A program made the translations under genes and the position numbers. A stretch of 64,000 bases of DNA. Source: CAVXWV01 sp963695415 (GTDB lineage: Bacteria > Chloroflexota > Anaerolineae > Anaerolineales > UBA4823). Each line of letters opens with the position of its first letter. Position 1 is the first letter of the stretch. The stretch covers positions 579,547-643,546 of the forward strand of contig CAVOGL010000023.1 of assembly GCA_963695415.1 (NCBI GenBank). Reading direction: 5' to 3'. The notes under the pieces were generated by a model that was given only the letters and a program-made list of their open reading frames with translations, did no database searches and was not told the DNA's origin. This document shows positions 1 to 10,654 of this stretch, in pieces.

Positions 1-652
1 TGCGTTTCCCGGTATCCACAATGATCACTGCGTTTGGATCCTCAGGTATAGGCATCGGTCCACCGCCTTCAGGAGATTGAGCAAGCACATTTCCAGATGC
101 CGGATCTACGGCCCTCATGGCGAAACTGTCCAGGCTGCGTGGAGCCGGACCCTTGATATAGCTGCCATCCCTCTCGAATTCAGAGCCATGGCAAGGGCAG
201 ACGAATTTACCTTCTTGATCGCGCCAGGCATAAAGACAACCCAGATGTGTGCAAACTTTGTATAATGCAGTGACACCTTCTTCGGTGTTCGATAACCAGA
301 ATTTCCCGCTGGGGAAGTTGCCCGGTCCGCCGGAAGTATCCGGTAATTCCGAAACCGTTCCAGCTGGAAAATCACCTCCGAATTCGCCTTCTTTAAAACG
401 CGGAATGGCAAAGAAATACGCCATCCCACCGATACTGAGCGTCATGAACCCGAGTGATGCCATCCAGGCAACATTGAGGAATTCACGACGGGTCACCTTC
501 ATGGATTCTGTGGTCTCGGATTGAGATGCTGTGGATTTCGGTTGAGCCGCTTTTCTAGGTGCAGATGCCTGAGGCGCTGACTCGTTAGGCGCCGACTCGT
601 TAGGCGCTGCTGCCTGCGGATCAGGTTCTGTTGATGGAGTCTCGTTAGTCAT
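1..652 (-). CDS. Rieske [2Fe-2S] iron-sulfur protein, C-terminus cut by window edge
   Basis: About 217 residues are visible, with no stop before the window edge. After a Pro/Ala/Glu-rich N-terminal stretch containing a tandem PNESA repeat comes a twin-arginine-like segment (VTRREFLN) followed by one hydrophobic helix, so the protein should be membrane-anchored, probably Tat-exported. The two Rieske cluster motifs are both present, CTHLGC and CPCHGS, and supply the Cys and His ligands. The family donates electrons in cytochrome bc or alternative-complex respiratory chains. The ATG is preceded by AGGAG. Cytochrome b would be expected further left, outside the window. The family call is secure; the exact complex is not visible. 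Confidence 0.93.
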   Translation of the reverse strand, partial: MTNETPSTEPDPQAAAPNESAPNESAPQASAPRKAAQPKSTASQSETTESMKVTRREFLNVAWMASLGFMTLSIGGMAYFFAIPRFKEGEFGGDFPAGTVSELPDTSGGPGNFPSGKFWLSNTEEGVTALYKVCTHLGCLYAWRDQEGKFVCPCHGSEFERDGSYIKGPAPRSLDSFAMRAVDPASGNVLAQSPEGGGPMPIPEDPNAVIIVDTGKR

Positions 653-904
653 TGGTATGCTCCTGGTTTAATAAACCTCATCACTTTGTTTGCATTAAAA
701 ACCAAAAGCCAGATTTTAATACAAGGCAAAGTCGAGGCAGTTACTCATATTACCCTTGCGCGGGATTATAGCATAGAGCCAATGGACGGGCAGTGTCCCC
801 TTCGGGTGATTTTTTCGATCACCCTTTGAACGAAATAGCAATTCGTAGAAAAACACCTCAATCCCACCGTGGGCACTCAGGTATAATCCTAGCGAGGAGA
901 GAAA

Positions 905-1276
905 ATGGACTGGATCATTGATATTCATGGGAGATTAGGGAATACGGCTCTATTTTTTACGATCGCCATGGCGATATGGTCGTTCTTTAAGTTCTTTAGA
1001 AAACAGGGACCGGATGGGAATTACTGGGGTGCCCTGGTCATCGCTGAGGTTGTATATGTGATTCAGGGACTCCTTGGCGCTATCATCATGCTCCTGGGGA
1101 TAGGGGTCGTTGACAACCTGGTCATGCATTCGCTGTATGGCGTTCTCAGCCTGCTGCCGGTACCGGGGATGTTTATTTATTCCCGCGGTAAAGAAAATAC
1201 CCGGACGATGTTGATATTCGGGCTTGTGCTGATCGCACAGATCGCATTGATTCTCAGGGGGATGGCTACGGCATAA
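905..1276 (+). CDS. Small polytopic membrane protein, unknown function
   Basis: A 123-residue protein with about four hydrophobic helices and short loops. One His lies near the N-terminus (IHGR) and another in the third helix (MHSLYG), so heme or quinone binding is conceivable but unproven. The start is well supported by GAGGAGA just upstream of the ATG. It is transcribed divergently from the Rieske gene across about 250 bp, which hints at a membrane electron-transport setting. I do not recognise a named family. Confidence 0.75.
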   Translation: MDWIIDIHGRLGNTALFFTIAMAIWSFFKFFRKQGPDGNYWGALVIAEVVYVIQGLLGAIIMLLGIGVVDNLVMHSLYGVLSLLPVPGMFIYSRGKENTRTMLIFGLVLIAQIALILRGMATA

Positions 1277-1326
1277 CTGCAGGCGCCTTTCACCGATCCA
1301 CTGCTCACGACCATACTCACCATCGT

Positions 1327-1557
1327 GGCGAAATCCTTGTCGCAGTGACCACCACGCCAGCATGGACACCGCTCTTTATCCTCGCTTCGGCTGTTGTCAC
1401 AGATATCGGTGGACCCCTCAGTCACAGTTCAATCGTCGCCCGCGAGTACGGCATCCCCGCGGTGATGGCTACCGGATTTGCCACGCGCCGCATCCGCGAC
1501 GGGCAGACCATCACTGTGGATGGAACATCAGGAACTGTCACCCTGATAACTGAATAA
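1327..1557 (+). pseudogene. Stump of a PEP-utilising enzyme (mobile phosphohistidine domain only)
   Basis: The frame encodes the C-terminal swivelling domain of PEP synthase or rifampicin-phosphotransferase type enzymes: GEILVA, then GGPLSHSSIVAREYGIPAV with the phospho-accepting His, then DGQTITVDGTSGTV and a normal stop. Homology begins abruptly about 50 bp after the preceding membrane protein, and the remaining several hundred residues of such enzymes (ATP-grasp and PEP-binding domains) are absent. A GTG at 1345 could start a 70-residue product, but it has no good ribosome-binding site. It is best read as a deletion remnant. The motif is well preserved, so the loss may be recent or the domain may still be made. 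Confidence 0.7.
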
Positions 1558-1566
1558 GCTTCCTGA

Positions 1567-3612
1567 TCAAGGCGATCTAAAGCTCAACCTGCCCAAAACG
1601 TCGCTGGCATCGAAAAGACATTGCTGCTGGTCCTCTTCTGGTAAGTGGACGAGAAACATAGGCAAGGCGCCAGGATCGACGCCTGATAACATCGCCGTGG
1701 CGAGGTATTCACGCATCATTATTTGTGTTTCATTATCATAATAACTATATATCTGGTAAACCGTGTTCCCAAAAACGGTCGTGTTCTTTAATTTACCTTC
1801 AGGTTTTTCTTCGGGATGTTCTTGAATGGTGCAGCTGGGGATATTTTTGTGAGAGAGTTTTATTTCGCCATTATCTTCCTCCACAATATCCCATTCATCT
1901 TTGTGGTACTCGAGTACGAATGAAGAATTACTTAGCATGAATTCCTGATAAATAATCACGGGCTGCTCAAGTCTAATATTTGAAATCTCTACACCTCTTT
2001 CATCATCGAGAAATGTGAAAGAGAAAACACCGGGTGATGGTGCTTTGAATACGAACCAACCGTTGATGTGTTCTCGGTTTACAAAAGCGGTTCCATGGTA
2101 TCCGTCTCCGCCACCCCCGATATGAGGATAAATATTCCCCAGTCTGTCTTTAAGATATAGTTTCTTGTTATCTCTTTGCTTCCCTATGGGTGTGAACGTG
2201 ATCCTTTCGAACTTAGTGTCCCAACTGACATTGATAATCATTGTGTTTTCTTTTGTCACAGTTACATTGAGTACACAAACGCGATGTTTTGCGTTCCCCT
2301 TTAATGTGACCGTGTCACAACCTCCTGCCGGGTAATAGCCTGGGAGAACACGATGGGGAGTCGCTGTTGGACCTTGAAGCTCATCTGTCAATTCATCAGA
2401 TTCAGGTGTAGATGTTATTGATGTATATGGTGGGTTTGGAGTAACTGCTTCTTCTTCATTGATCGCCAGATCAAGTGTTGAGAGTACCTGACTTGCATCG
2501 AAAATACAGCTCAAAGAGTCGCTGTTGGGTATTTTTACCTCGAACTGGGGTAAGACTCCAACCCCTAAATTTTCGAATCCCCCAATAGTTTTGTAATTGC
2601 GAATATCCTGGTTGACATTACTGTCAAATTCGCTAAAGATATCAAAGCTGGCTTTCCCAAGCTTAATTGTGTTTTTTAATGTACCGCGAGATTGTTTGGA
2701 TTCTATCTCCTGAATTGTGCAACTTTTCTGTTCGCGATGCTCGAGGCTCAATTCTCCACCATCTGATTTCACGAGCTCCCATTCAGTCTCATTGAAGTAC
2801 ATGTTAAAATTCTTGTTTGTTAAAGGGTAAGTTTCATAAATGACGGTCGGTTGGACCAGAGCGATGTTTTTGATGACGATATCGAGTCCATCATCATGGA
2901 GGTTGAATGTAACCGCACCCGGGTGAGGCTTTGGAAATTCTAACCACCCTTCAGCCCTATTGTCCGGGTAGCGATATTTGGGTCTTTCATATGCATCGCC
3001 ACCACCTCCAATAAGATCGTATCGATTCCCGAGGTTGTCAACCAAATATAGGTTGTTAAAAGGTTGCAGTGAGCGTCTACGATATAAATAACGATTGGTT
3101 TGCGGTTCCACATATTTAATCTGCCAAGAGAGATTGAACACCATATACCGGTTTGGCTTCACTGTGGTGCTGGTAATACAAAAATAAAAAGTGGCTTCCG
3201 GATCAATCAATTTAACGGCACATCCTCCAGCAAGGTATAGTCCGGGCATGATCAGGTGAGGTGTGACGGACGGTCCACTGATAATGTCCTCAGTGATAGA
3301 TGGCGTCGCCGTGAAGGTAGGGGTAGCTGTCGCATTTGCGACTACATCAGCTGCCGTGTTTGCCTCAACATTTGAATTTTCTGTATCTGCCTGTAGCAGG
3401 ATTGGTGTTGGTGAATCTTCCGGGATTTTAGTTTCTTCAACTATTAAGGATGGAGATGGAGGAAGCTTGATTTCTGTTTGGATAAGAACAACAGTTGGTT
3501 CCTGATTAACAGGTTGTTGGGTTGGATTAACATCGTTGGTAGCACACCCTGCCAGGAGAAATATGAGCAAGAATATTTCACATACCTTGATAAGTATGTT
3601 CTGTTTGTGCAT
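1567..3612 (-). CDS. Secreted lipoprotein with an internally duplicated domain, unknown function
   Basis: A 681-residue protein. The N-terminus is a lipoprotein signal (hydrophobic stretch ending LLAGC), followed by a Thr/Pro/Glu-rich linker of about 100 residues. Two homologous halves of about 240 residues follow. Each starts with an L/MPG-Y-AGGC motif, has a central GGGGD-Y motif, a VIYE/Q strand with following NxxF, an SCTIQE motif, and ends near CxFDAS. The conserved Cys pairs suggest disulfides and an extracellular location. No catalytic motif is recognisable. It ends 3 bp before the neighbouring serine hydrolase start region on the same strand, so the two may share a transcript. Confidence 0.75.
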   Translation of the reverse strand: MHKQNILIKVCEIFLLIFLLAGCATNDVNPTQQPVNQEPTVVLIQTEIKLPPSPSLIVEETKIPEDSPTPILLQADTENSNVEANTAADVVANATATPTFTATPSITEDIISGPSVTPHLIMPGLYLAGGCAVKLIDPEATFYFCITSTTVKPNRYMVFNLSWQIKYVEPQTNRYLYRRRSLQPFNNLYLVDNLGNRYDLIGGGGDAYERPKYRYPDNRAEGWLEFPKPHPGAVTFNLHDDGLDIVIKNIALVQPTVIYETYPLTNKNFNMYFNETEWELVKSDGGELSLEHREQKSCTIQEIESKQSRGTLKNTIKLGKASFDIFSEFDSNVNQDIRNYKTIGGFENLGVGVLPQFEVKIPNSDSLSCIFDASQVLSTLDLAINEEEAVTPNPPYTSITSTPESDELTDELQGPTATPHRVLPGYYPAGGCDTVTLKGNAKHRVCVLNVTVTKENTMIINVSWDTKFERITFTPIGKQRDNKKLYLKDRLGNIYPHIGGGGDGYHGTAFVNREHINGWFVFKAPSPGVFSFTFLDDERGVEISNIRLEQPVIIYQEFMLSNSSFVLEYHKDEWDIVEEDNGEIKLSHKNIPSCTIQEHPEEKPEGKLKNTTVFGNTVYQIYSYYDNETQIMMREYLATAMLSGVDPGALPMFLVHLPEEDQQQCLFDASDVLGRLSFRSP

Positions 3613-3615
3613 CCT

Positions 3616-5049
3616 TCAGTTCCTGAAATGAGTCTCTATTCCAATGATCGTGGTTTGATCTTGTTCCATCATGCTGACGTTTTGCTTTAGCCTACAACTC
3701 ACACGGTCTAGCTCGAATCGAAATTCGTAGTTGATGATGAACGGTGTTGTGAATAAACAAACCTGGAAGGTAAAATGATCGTCCGAGTCCCAGCCTGCGC
3801 TCGAGACGGCTTTATACAACTTATCATCCACTTTGTTCCAATTGGTGTAGTCTCCTTCAAATTCATGCTTTCCCCTCTTATCCTCGAAGCGCGTCTTCCA
3901 TTGAGATTCCCCGAATTCAAATTCGATCCACTTCATACCAGCGTGGTTCTTCTCGAAGCGGTAGCGCTTCCCGGATAATTCCTTCACTTGTGTTGAGACC
4001 ATCTGTCCCTGGAAAGGGGGCAGACACAGAGAGGCAAGCTTCTCATCTAATTCAACCTGCGCCTGTCTGTTTTCTGGGAGCGCACCATCCATCATGGCTG
4101 GCAAGAGTATATCGTGTACGGCGTTCATGACTGCCTGCATGTCGCCCACACCACACGTCATTGCCAGGACGGCATCTTTTTCGGCAATCACGTAGCAGAA
4201 TTGACCGAAAGCGCCATCTCCCCGATACATGTTCCCCCGGTTGCGCCAGAACTGGTAACCGTAGCCCTGGTTCCAATCATTCATGGGGTCTGTACCGTTA
4301 TCCACCTGTTTGGCAGTCGCCCTTTCCACCCAGCCTTCCGGGAGGATTCGCCTGCCTTCCCAGGTGCCGTCCTGCAGGTAAAGCTGCCCGAATTTTGCGA
4401 TGTCCTCTGTTTTCAGGCTCAAACCCCATCCGCCGCAATTCGTGCCATCGGGTAAGTTTTCCCACTCAACCTCATCAATCCCCAGTGGTTCGAACAGGCG
4501 GGGGGTGAGGTAATCTTTCAGGCTTTGTCCGCTGCGCGTTTGCACGATCAGCGACAGTATCTGGCTGGCACCCGAGTTGTAAACGAAGTGTGTGCCGGGT
4601 GTGTGTTTCACAGGGACGGATAAGAAGCCTTTGGCAGTGTTTTGGTCGCGCCGGCTGAGGGTGCGTTTCGTCGAATCCTGGTCATGACCTGTCACCATGC
4701 TGAGCAGGTGTCTGATCTGCATTGCGCGCAGGTTTTTGCTGGGTCTTGCCGGCGCATCATCCGGGAAAATCGAGAGGATGGTTTCGTCCAGCGAGAGCAG
4801 ACCTTCAGCCTCGGCAAATCCAACCGCCGTGGAGGTAAAGCTCTTGGTGAGAGAAAAAAGCATGTGAGGCGCTTCGGGTCTGTACGGGTACCACCAGCCC
4901 TCTGCCACCACCTTTCCATGGCGTAGCAGCAGCATGCTGTTTGGAGATGGGATTGTTTCCAATTGGCGGATGAATTCTAGCAGTTCTCCGGAATGAATGC
5001 CCTCAGATTCCGGTGTGCTTCGTTGGAAGAACTGGTTATTTGTGTCCAT
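3616..5049 (-). CDS. Serine hydrolase of the beta-lactamase (class C / PBP-like) family
   Basis: A 477-residue protein with the penicillin-binding fold: SLTK at residues 66-69 carries the nucleophilic Ser and its Lys, YNS near residue 157 is the second motif, and a GYGYQFW stretch lies about where the third strand motif is expected. Family members cleave beta-lactams, D-Ala peptides or small esters; the substrate cannot be told from sequence. The C-terminal 120 residues form an additional beta-rich domain. There is no clear signal peptide, so it may be cytoplasmic. The ATG has AAGGAA close upstream. The lipoprotein gene follows in the same direction. Confidence 0.85.
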   Translation of the reverse strand: MDTNNQFFQRSTPESEGIHSGELLEFIRQLETIPSPNSMLLLRHGKVVAEGWWYPYRPEAPHMLFSLTKSFTSTAVGFAEAEGLLSLDETILSIFPDDAPARPSKNLRAMQIRHLLSMVTGHDQDSTKRTLSRRDQNTAKGFLSVPVKHTPGTHFVYNSGASQILSLIVQTRSGQSLKDYLTPRLFEPLGIDEVEWENLPDGTNCGGWGLSLKTEDIAKFGQLYLQDGTWEGRRILPEGWVERATAKQVDNGTDPMNDWNQGYGYQFWRNRGNMYRGDGAFGQFCYVIAEKDAVLAMTCGVGDMQAVMNAVHDILLPAMMDGALPENRQAQVELDEKLASLCLPPFQGQMVSTQVKELSGKRYRFEKNHAGMKWIEFEFGESQWKTRFEDKRGKHEFEGDYTNWNKVDDKLYKAVSSAGWDSDDHFTFQVCLFTTPFIINYEFRFELDRVSCRLKQNVSMMEQDQTTIIGIETHFRN

Positions 5050-5296
5050 ATTTCCTTGTTAATTTGTTATTCAGGGTTTTTTTGAATTGTATCATTTATC
5101 TCGATCGGGATGATTCTCCTGATTAACGGATCGATAAGAAGTTAGAAAGATCAGGGGATACCTTAAAGGCAGATTTCACATTGTTCTGATGAATTTAGAA
5201 TTATTTGAATTTCATTTGGAGATAAAATACATGCAGCGGCACACTATTTTCATCCACAACCTTAGTTCACCATGCATGATCCCCCAGGAGTTAAAG

Positions 5297-8200
5297 ATGA
5301 GCATCCTTGCTGGTATTTCCGCAGTACAGATAACCCCTCCCATTGGCGTAGAACTGGCAGGTTACAGTTTCGGTGCGAGTGTGGGTGTGCTGGATGAACT
5401 TATTCGCCCAGGTGCTTTATTTGCAGCAGGATGAGGAAAAAGTAGTAATTATCACTGCCGACCTGCTCACCTTAGGGGGAGAATTTGTGACCAGGATGCG
5501 AGAGACGATCGAGTCTGGGACAGGTATTGATGGAGATCGAGTGATGCTCTCCGCTTCGCACACACATTCCGGACCAACAACGAAACCGTTCCGCCAGTGG
5601 GGGAAGATGGATAAAGATTATGTCCGGGAGCTTGAGAGAATCCTGCTGGCGGCTGTGAATCAGGCAGCCGGCTCTGCCCAACCGGTTCGCATATCGATGG
5701 GCACAGGCAGTGTGGATTCGATCAGTGAAAACCGGCGTGGGCTTGCGGACATCCGCGATACGTCCGTGCCGGTCATCCGGTTGGATAAAGAGGACGGGAA
5801 ACCACTCTGCATTCTGTACGGTTTTGGCTGCCACCCGGTCAGCCTGCACAGCTACGGCAACCTTTTCTCGCCCGATTATCCTGGCTATACGCGCAGTACG
5901 GTGCGTGCCATCCTGGGGGAAGACGTTCAGGTGATGTTTATACTGGGAACAGCCGGTGACATCAACCCCAAAGGCTATGTCCCGCGCACATTTACACCGG
6001 ATGATTCCCTGCGCATGGGCGCGATCCTGGGCTGCGAGGTGGCGAAAACAGCTTTGGAATCCCAACCTGCTTCTAAAACGATCCTGGAGATAAGCCAGGA
6101 ATTTGTGGATCTTCCGTGCGTGCCACTGCCTTCTCGTGAGGAACTGGAACAGCTGGTACAAAAGTATTCCGGTGAGGCCGATGGATTGACGGAGGTTGGC
6201 GAGAGTGTTGAAAGAGTCTCAGTGGTTGAGATCCGCCGGGATTGGGCGAAAGATAGTCTTCAAGCTTTGCAGGACGGAGTTTTTGGCGAATATGTCCCCT
6301 GTGAGATGACCTGGATCCGCTTGGGAGATGCTGTGATATTTTTTGCACCACTGGAGTTGTTTACTGGAACCGGGCTGGCGATCAACCTGGCTTCACCGGC
6401 GCGGACGACCCTGATAGCTTCCAACTCCAATGGCGCCCTGGGTTACCTGCCCACCCTGGATGCATACCTCACCCCGGACTATACCAACCCGGAAGGGCTG
6501 GCGCCAAAAGTCTATGGAGTTCATTCATTCTCTGAGCAGGCCGAACCCATCTTTCGTAAACATTCCATTCAAGATGCTCAAAGGGATATTTTCATGAGCG
6601 ATGAAATTCGAATTGTAAATCTTGAGCCAACTGTCTTTTACCGCCGCGGGCAGGATGGGAGCCTTGATCAACAGGCGATCCTGACTCTTGATAACATGGG
6701 TGATCCAATCCATGCGGTCACCACTTCAATTTCCTTAATTACGTCTGCAAGCCAAATTGTTGATGGCAGCCGTACACACCATTTATCTTATGTTCTCAAC
6801 ACCATCCCTTCCGGACGAGAGCAATTCCCAGTTTATTTGCCAGATATACAGCATCCAGCTTCCCTGTTCCTGGAAATTGCTGTTGGTACGCGCATGCTGG
6901 ATCGCCGAGAGTTTACCTGGTTTCCGGGAAAACACTGGGAAATTTACCTGGTGCACGGCTCGCACCACGACCTCGGCTATACGGATATTCCCAGCAACGT
7001 ATTGAGTGAACATGACCACCATCTGGATAAAGTGCTTGAGTTTTGCGAACAGACACAAGATTGGCCAGATGAGGTGAAATTCCGTTATGTGATCGAACAG
7101 GCATGGTCTATCCTTCATTATATCGATAACCGGTCTCCTGAGACTACCGCCAGAATGGTTGAATTCATCCGTCAGGGTCGCATCGAAGTGACAGCTTTTC
7201 TGGACAATATGACCGCAGAATTATGCGGGCACGAGCAGCAGGTAAGGCTGGTTTATCCCGCATTCAGGCTGGCAGACAAGTATGGTTTTCAAATCAGCTC
7301 AGCGGAACACAACGATATCCCCGGGATTCCCTGGGGTTTCGTCAGTGTATTATCGGGTTCCGGTGTGCGTTATTTTGCACCTTCCGTACAGGATTATTTT
7401 GCCTGGGGTTTCAAAGTGCACCCCAACTGGGATGAGGATGCCCTCTTGATGCGGGATATGCCCGGTGCTTTCTGGTGGCAGGGACGGGATGGCAGCCGTG
7501 TGTTATGCTGGTTCAGTGGGGACAAAATCGAGAATGCCTGGCTTTGGAACTTAGAGGGTGGCGAAAAGGAACTTTCGGAATTTTTAGATCACCTTTCCAC
7601 AGGCGGCTACACAGCAGACATGGTGCGCGTAAAACTGTTGGGCGGCAGGCGTGATAATGCCCCGCCTGATTTGCGCATCAGCCAGGTTGCCCGGCAATGG
7701 AATGAGCGCTGGGCTTTTCCTCGTCTACGGGTCTCTACGAATGCTGAATTTTTTTCTCGATTTGAGAAAACATATGGGTCAACTTTACGCACATTGCGCG
7801 GTGACTTACCAAACACTGATTACCCAATTGGTGCCATCAGCCATGCAAAGGAGGTTGCAGTCAACCGCCAGACGCATGACTTCCTGCCTGCAGCAGAGAA
7901 GTTTGCTGCATGGGCATCAATGGTAAGTGATTATGAATATCCATCTCAAACGTTGACCGAAGCCTATACTGCCAGTTTGTTCCATGATGGTCACTGCGGC
8001 GGGATGGCTCATCCAATAGGACCAGCCCAGGATGCAGCCTGGAGCCAGAAGCACGAATTTGCATACCGGGCAAACGCGCTGGCTCATGATGTGTTTGTCA
8101 AAAGCACCAACAGGATTGCCGATCAGATCCGGTTTGAACAGGAAGGGAACCATATCGTGGTTTTCAATTCTCTGGCACAACCAAGGTCTGATGTTGTCCG

Positions 8201-9755
8201 CATGATGGTACGGTCTCCTGATCCGTGTGGTATGCCGATGTATTGGCAAGAATCGCTGGTGGGAAAGCAGGCTCCTGCAGAGCTTGTGCCGGGAACGGTG
8301 ATCGGACGGAAACGGTTCCACATTCCAGTGAAGATCCTGGAAAACGCTTTTGAATTGATTGATACCTCGACAGGCAAGCAGGTTCCGGTCCAGCTTGTTT
8401 ATTTGAATGACCCGCTGGCTGCCCGTCCTTATGCTGCCCAACGTTGGGCGTTGGGTCAGGTTGAGAGCAATAATCCTGAAACGATAATCGGGGATGCAGG
8501 TCATCACCTGGAGTTGTTATTTGAGGCGCAGGATGTACCATCGATGGGTTTTAAAACTTATCTGTTAAACCCGATTTCTGCTGCTGACACCAGTTCGCTT
8601 CCCGGAACTGACTTGCGCATAGGTGATTGCTGGTTGGAGAACGGTTATTACCGGGTCGAGCTGGATGTTGAAAGTGGCGCTGTGACCAGCATTTACGACA
8701 AACTATTACGGCGTGAATGGGTCGATGACAGCGCTCGTTTTGGATTTAACCAACTACTGGTGCGATCTCCGCAGACGGGTGCGGTCAGCGTTCCAGATCA
8801 AATCGAAGTTCTGACCGGTGAAAATGGTCCGCTGTGTGCCAGCCTGCTTGTCAAAGCAAGGGCTCCTGGCTGCCCTCAACTTACCCTGGAGATCACTCTA
8901 TATCATGGCATCCGCCGGATTGATTTCGCCAACCGGGTCTTAAGGGATTCCACTCCATTTTATGAGGTTTACTTTGCCTTTCCTTTGCAGGTAAAAAAGC
9001 CCCGGTTCCATTTTGAAACCAGCAACTGCGTGGTGGAGCCAATCCGAGATCAGCTGCCAGGGACCAATACAGATGCTTATACGGTGCAGCATTGGGTCTC
9101 GGTAAGTGACGCTGTTTGCACTGCGGTCTGGTCCAGTAGGGATGCACCGGTGGTAGCCCTGGGTGACCTGTGGCCCGGTTATGTTTCCCAGGCGCATCAT
9201 GGCATCACCCCTCCTGGTTATGGGCATGAATTCCTTACGGATCCTGACCAGTTAATCCAGGGTCACATTTACTCCTATGTAATGAACAACAACTTCCGCA
9301 CCAATTTCGATCCCGTACAGGTAGCAGATGTGTTGTTCCGGTATTCGATAACCACCCGGGAAGGAGATTGGCAGCAGATCAAAGCGCCTGACTTTGGGTG
9401 GGGGTGTGCCAATCCTTTGGAGACGGTGTGTCTTAAAGGACCGCAGCCAGGTAAACTGGATCTAACAACCAGTTTCTGTCGCCTTGATCAAGAAAATATC
9501 CAGCTGCTGGCAATCAAACTGGCGGAGGATGGCGACGGGCTGATCCTGAGACTGGCTGAAGTTTATGGGCTGGGTTGCCATTTGAAGGTGAATTTACCCC
9601 TGACCAACCTCATGCAAGTTTGGCGCTGTGATCTGGTTGAGCGAAACCTGGAGTCTCTGCCACATGACGATGATTCGATAGATGTGGATATCCAACCCTA
9701 TGCTCTGGTAACAATTCGCTGCCGATTACAAAGGCTGGATCTTAATCAATCATAA
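5297..9755 (+). CDS. Ceramidase-like / GH38 alpha-mannosidase-like fusion protein (one frameshift near 5425)
   Basis: Start at 5297, with AGGAG seven bases upstream. The first 45 codons (ISAVQITPPIGVELAGY) match the start of neutral/alkaline ceramidase-like proteins. They run into a TGA at 5432, while the frame one base further on continues with VVIITADLL, so a one-base indel at about 5415-5432 splits the gene. Restored length is about 1,485 residues. Ceramidase-family marks are SHTHSGPT, GCHPVSL and GTAGDINP. After a beta-rich linker, a GH38-type catalytic domain begins near residue 548 (HGSHHDLGYTD, metal ligands) with a candidate nucleophile in AEHNDIPG. A long mannosidase-type C-terminal beta domain follows. 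No signal peptide is seen. Each domain call is good; a single lipid/glycan-processing role is inference. Confidence 0.8.
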
Positions 9756-9770
9756 ATCTGATCATTCCGA

Positions 9771-10625
9771 TCAGTACTTCGAGATCTTCTGTTCTACCCA
9801 CCTGACAAACATCGCCAACCCAAGGGTCATCAGCAGGTAGAGCATTGCGACAATATTGTAAGTCTCGAAGAATTTGAAAGTCGATGCAGAATAAACTTTT
9901 CCCAGCTGGGTGATATCCTGCACACCCAGGACGGACACCAGGGCTAAGTCTTTGAGCATAGCCACAAACTCATTACCCAATGCCGGCAGAACATTGCGTA
10001 CCGCCTGAGGCAGGAGGATATAACGCATGGTCTGCCAGTAGCTGGCTCCTTCGGTCTGGGCGGCTTCACGCTGCTCCTTTTCGATCGATTGGATCCCGGC
10101 TCGGAAGATCTCAGAGATGAAGGCGCTGTAGCCAACGGATAGAGCCAGGATAGCACGCACCGTAAAGCCAACCTGGCGGACGTTGATTTCCCGCATGATC
10201 CCGGCGTCGATCAAGGGTCTTCCTGCCGTGTTGATTAAGATCACCAGCGCGGGGGCGCCGACAAAAGCGATGTAGAGAAGCAGCACCAGCATGGGTATGC
10301 CGCGAAGTACTTCTACAAAAAAGGAAGAGAGCTCCTGAAGAAAGCGGTTCTGCGAGACCCGCATCAGGCTCCATCCCAATCCCATCAAAACCGCCAGGGA
10401 GTACGAGATGATTGAGACGTAAATCGTCGTCCAGACGCCCTTGCGGACGGCAGAAAAAATGATCTGGTAATCCTCCCGGTTCGCGACGGTCCAGATAGCC
10501 AGAATCAGAAGCAGGAGGGCAGCAAGCAGCCAGTATGGAAGCCTGGAGAGACGGTCTGAAGCCGGAACGAGATGAGATTGAATTTGACGCGCCGGTATAT
10601 CAGCCTGGGTTGACGGGGTGTTCAA
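9771..10625 (-). CDS. Polar amino-acid ABC transporter permease (HisM/GlnP type)
   Basis: About 284 residues with N-terminal and core transmembrane helices, and the EAA loop typical of this family (EAAQTEGASYWQTMRYILLP). I prefer a TTG start at 10625, preceded by GGAGG at ideal spacing. An ATG 48 bases further upstream would place the start inside a perfect hairpin and has no ribosome site. It lies directly downstream of the duplicated solute-binding protein, so the two should form one importer. No ATPase gene is adjacent: the next gene is convergent. The nucleotide-binding subunit must be encoded elsewhere. Confidence 0.88.
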   Translation of the reverse strand: MNTPSTQADIPARQIQSHLVPASDRLSRLPYWLLAALLLLILAIWTVANREDYQIIFSAVRKGVWTTIYVSIISYSLAVLMGLGWSLMRVSQNRFLQELSSFFVEVLRGIPMLVLLLYIAFVGAPALVILINTAGRPLIDAGIMREINVRQVGFTVRAILALSVGYSAFISEIFRAGIQSIEKEQREAAQTEGASYWQTMRYILLPQAVRNVLPALGNEFVAMLKDLALVSVLGVQDITQLGKVYSASTFKFFETYNIVAMLYLLMTLGLAMFVRWVEQKISKY

Positions 10626-10654
10626 AACCGCCTCCAATAATATTTGAATGAAGT

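Noticed and set aside
5415..5440. Programmed +1 frameshift in the ceramidase-like gene
   Set aside because: There is no slippery or stimulatory signal, and many unrelated genes in the window show the same one-base defect, so a sequence or mutation artefact is more likely.
9758..9774. Six-base hairpin between the mannosidase fusion and the permease
   Set aside because: The stem is too short and there is no U-run; it overlaps the permease stop, so it is weak evidence for a terminator.
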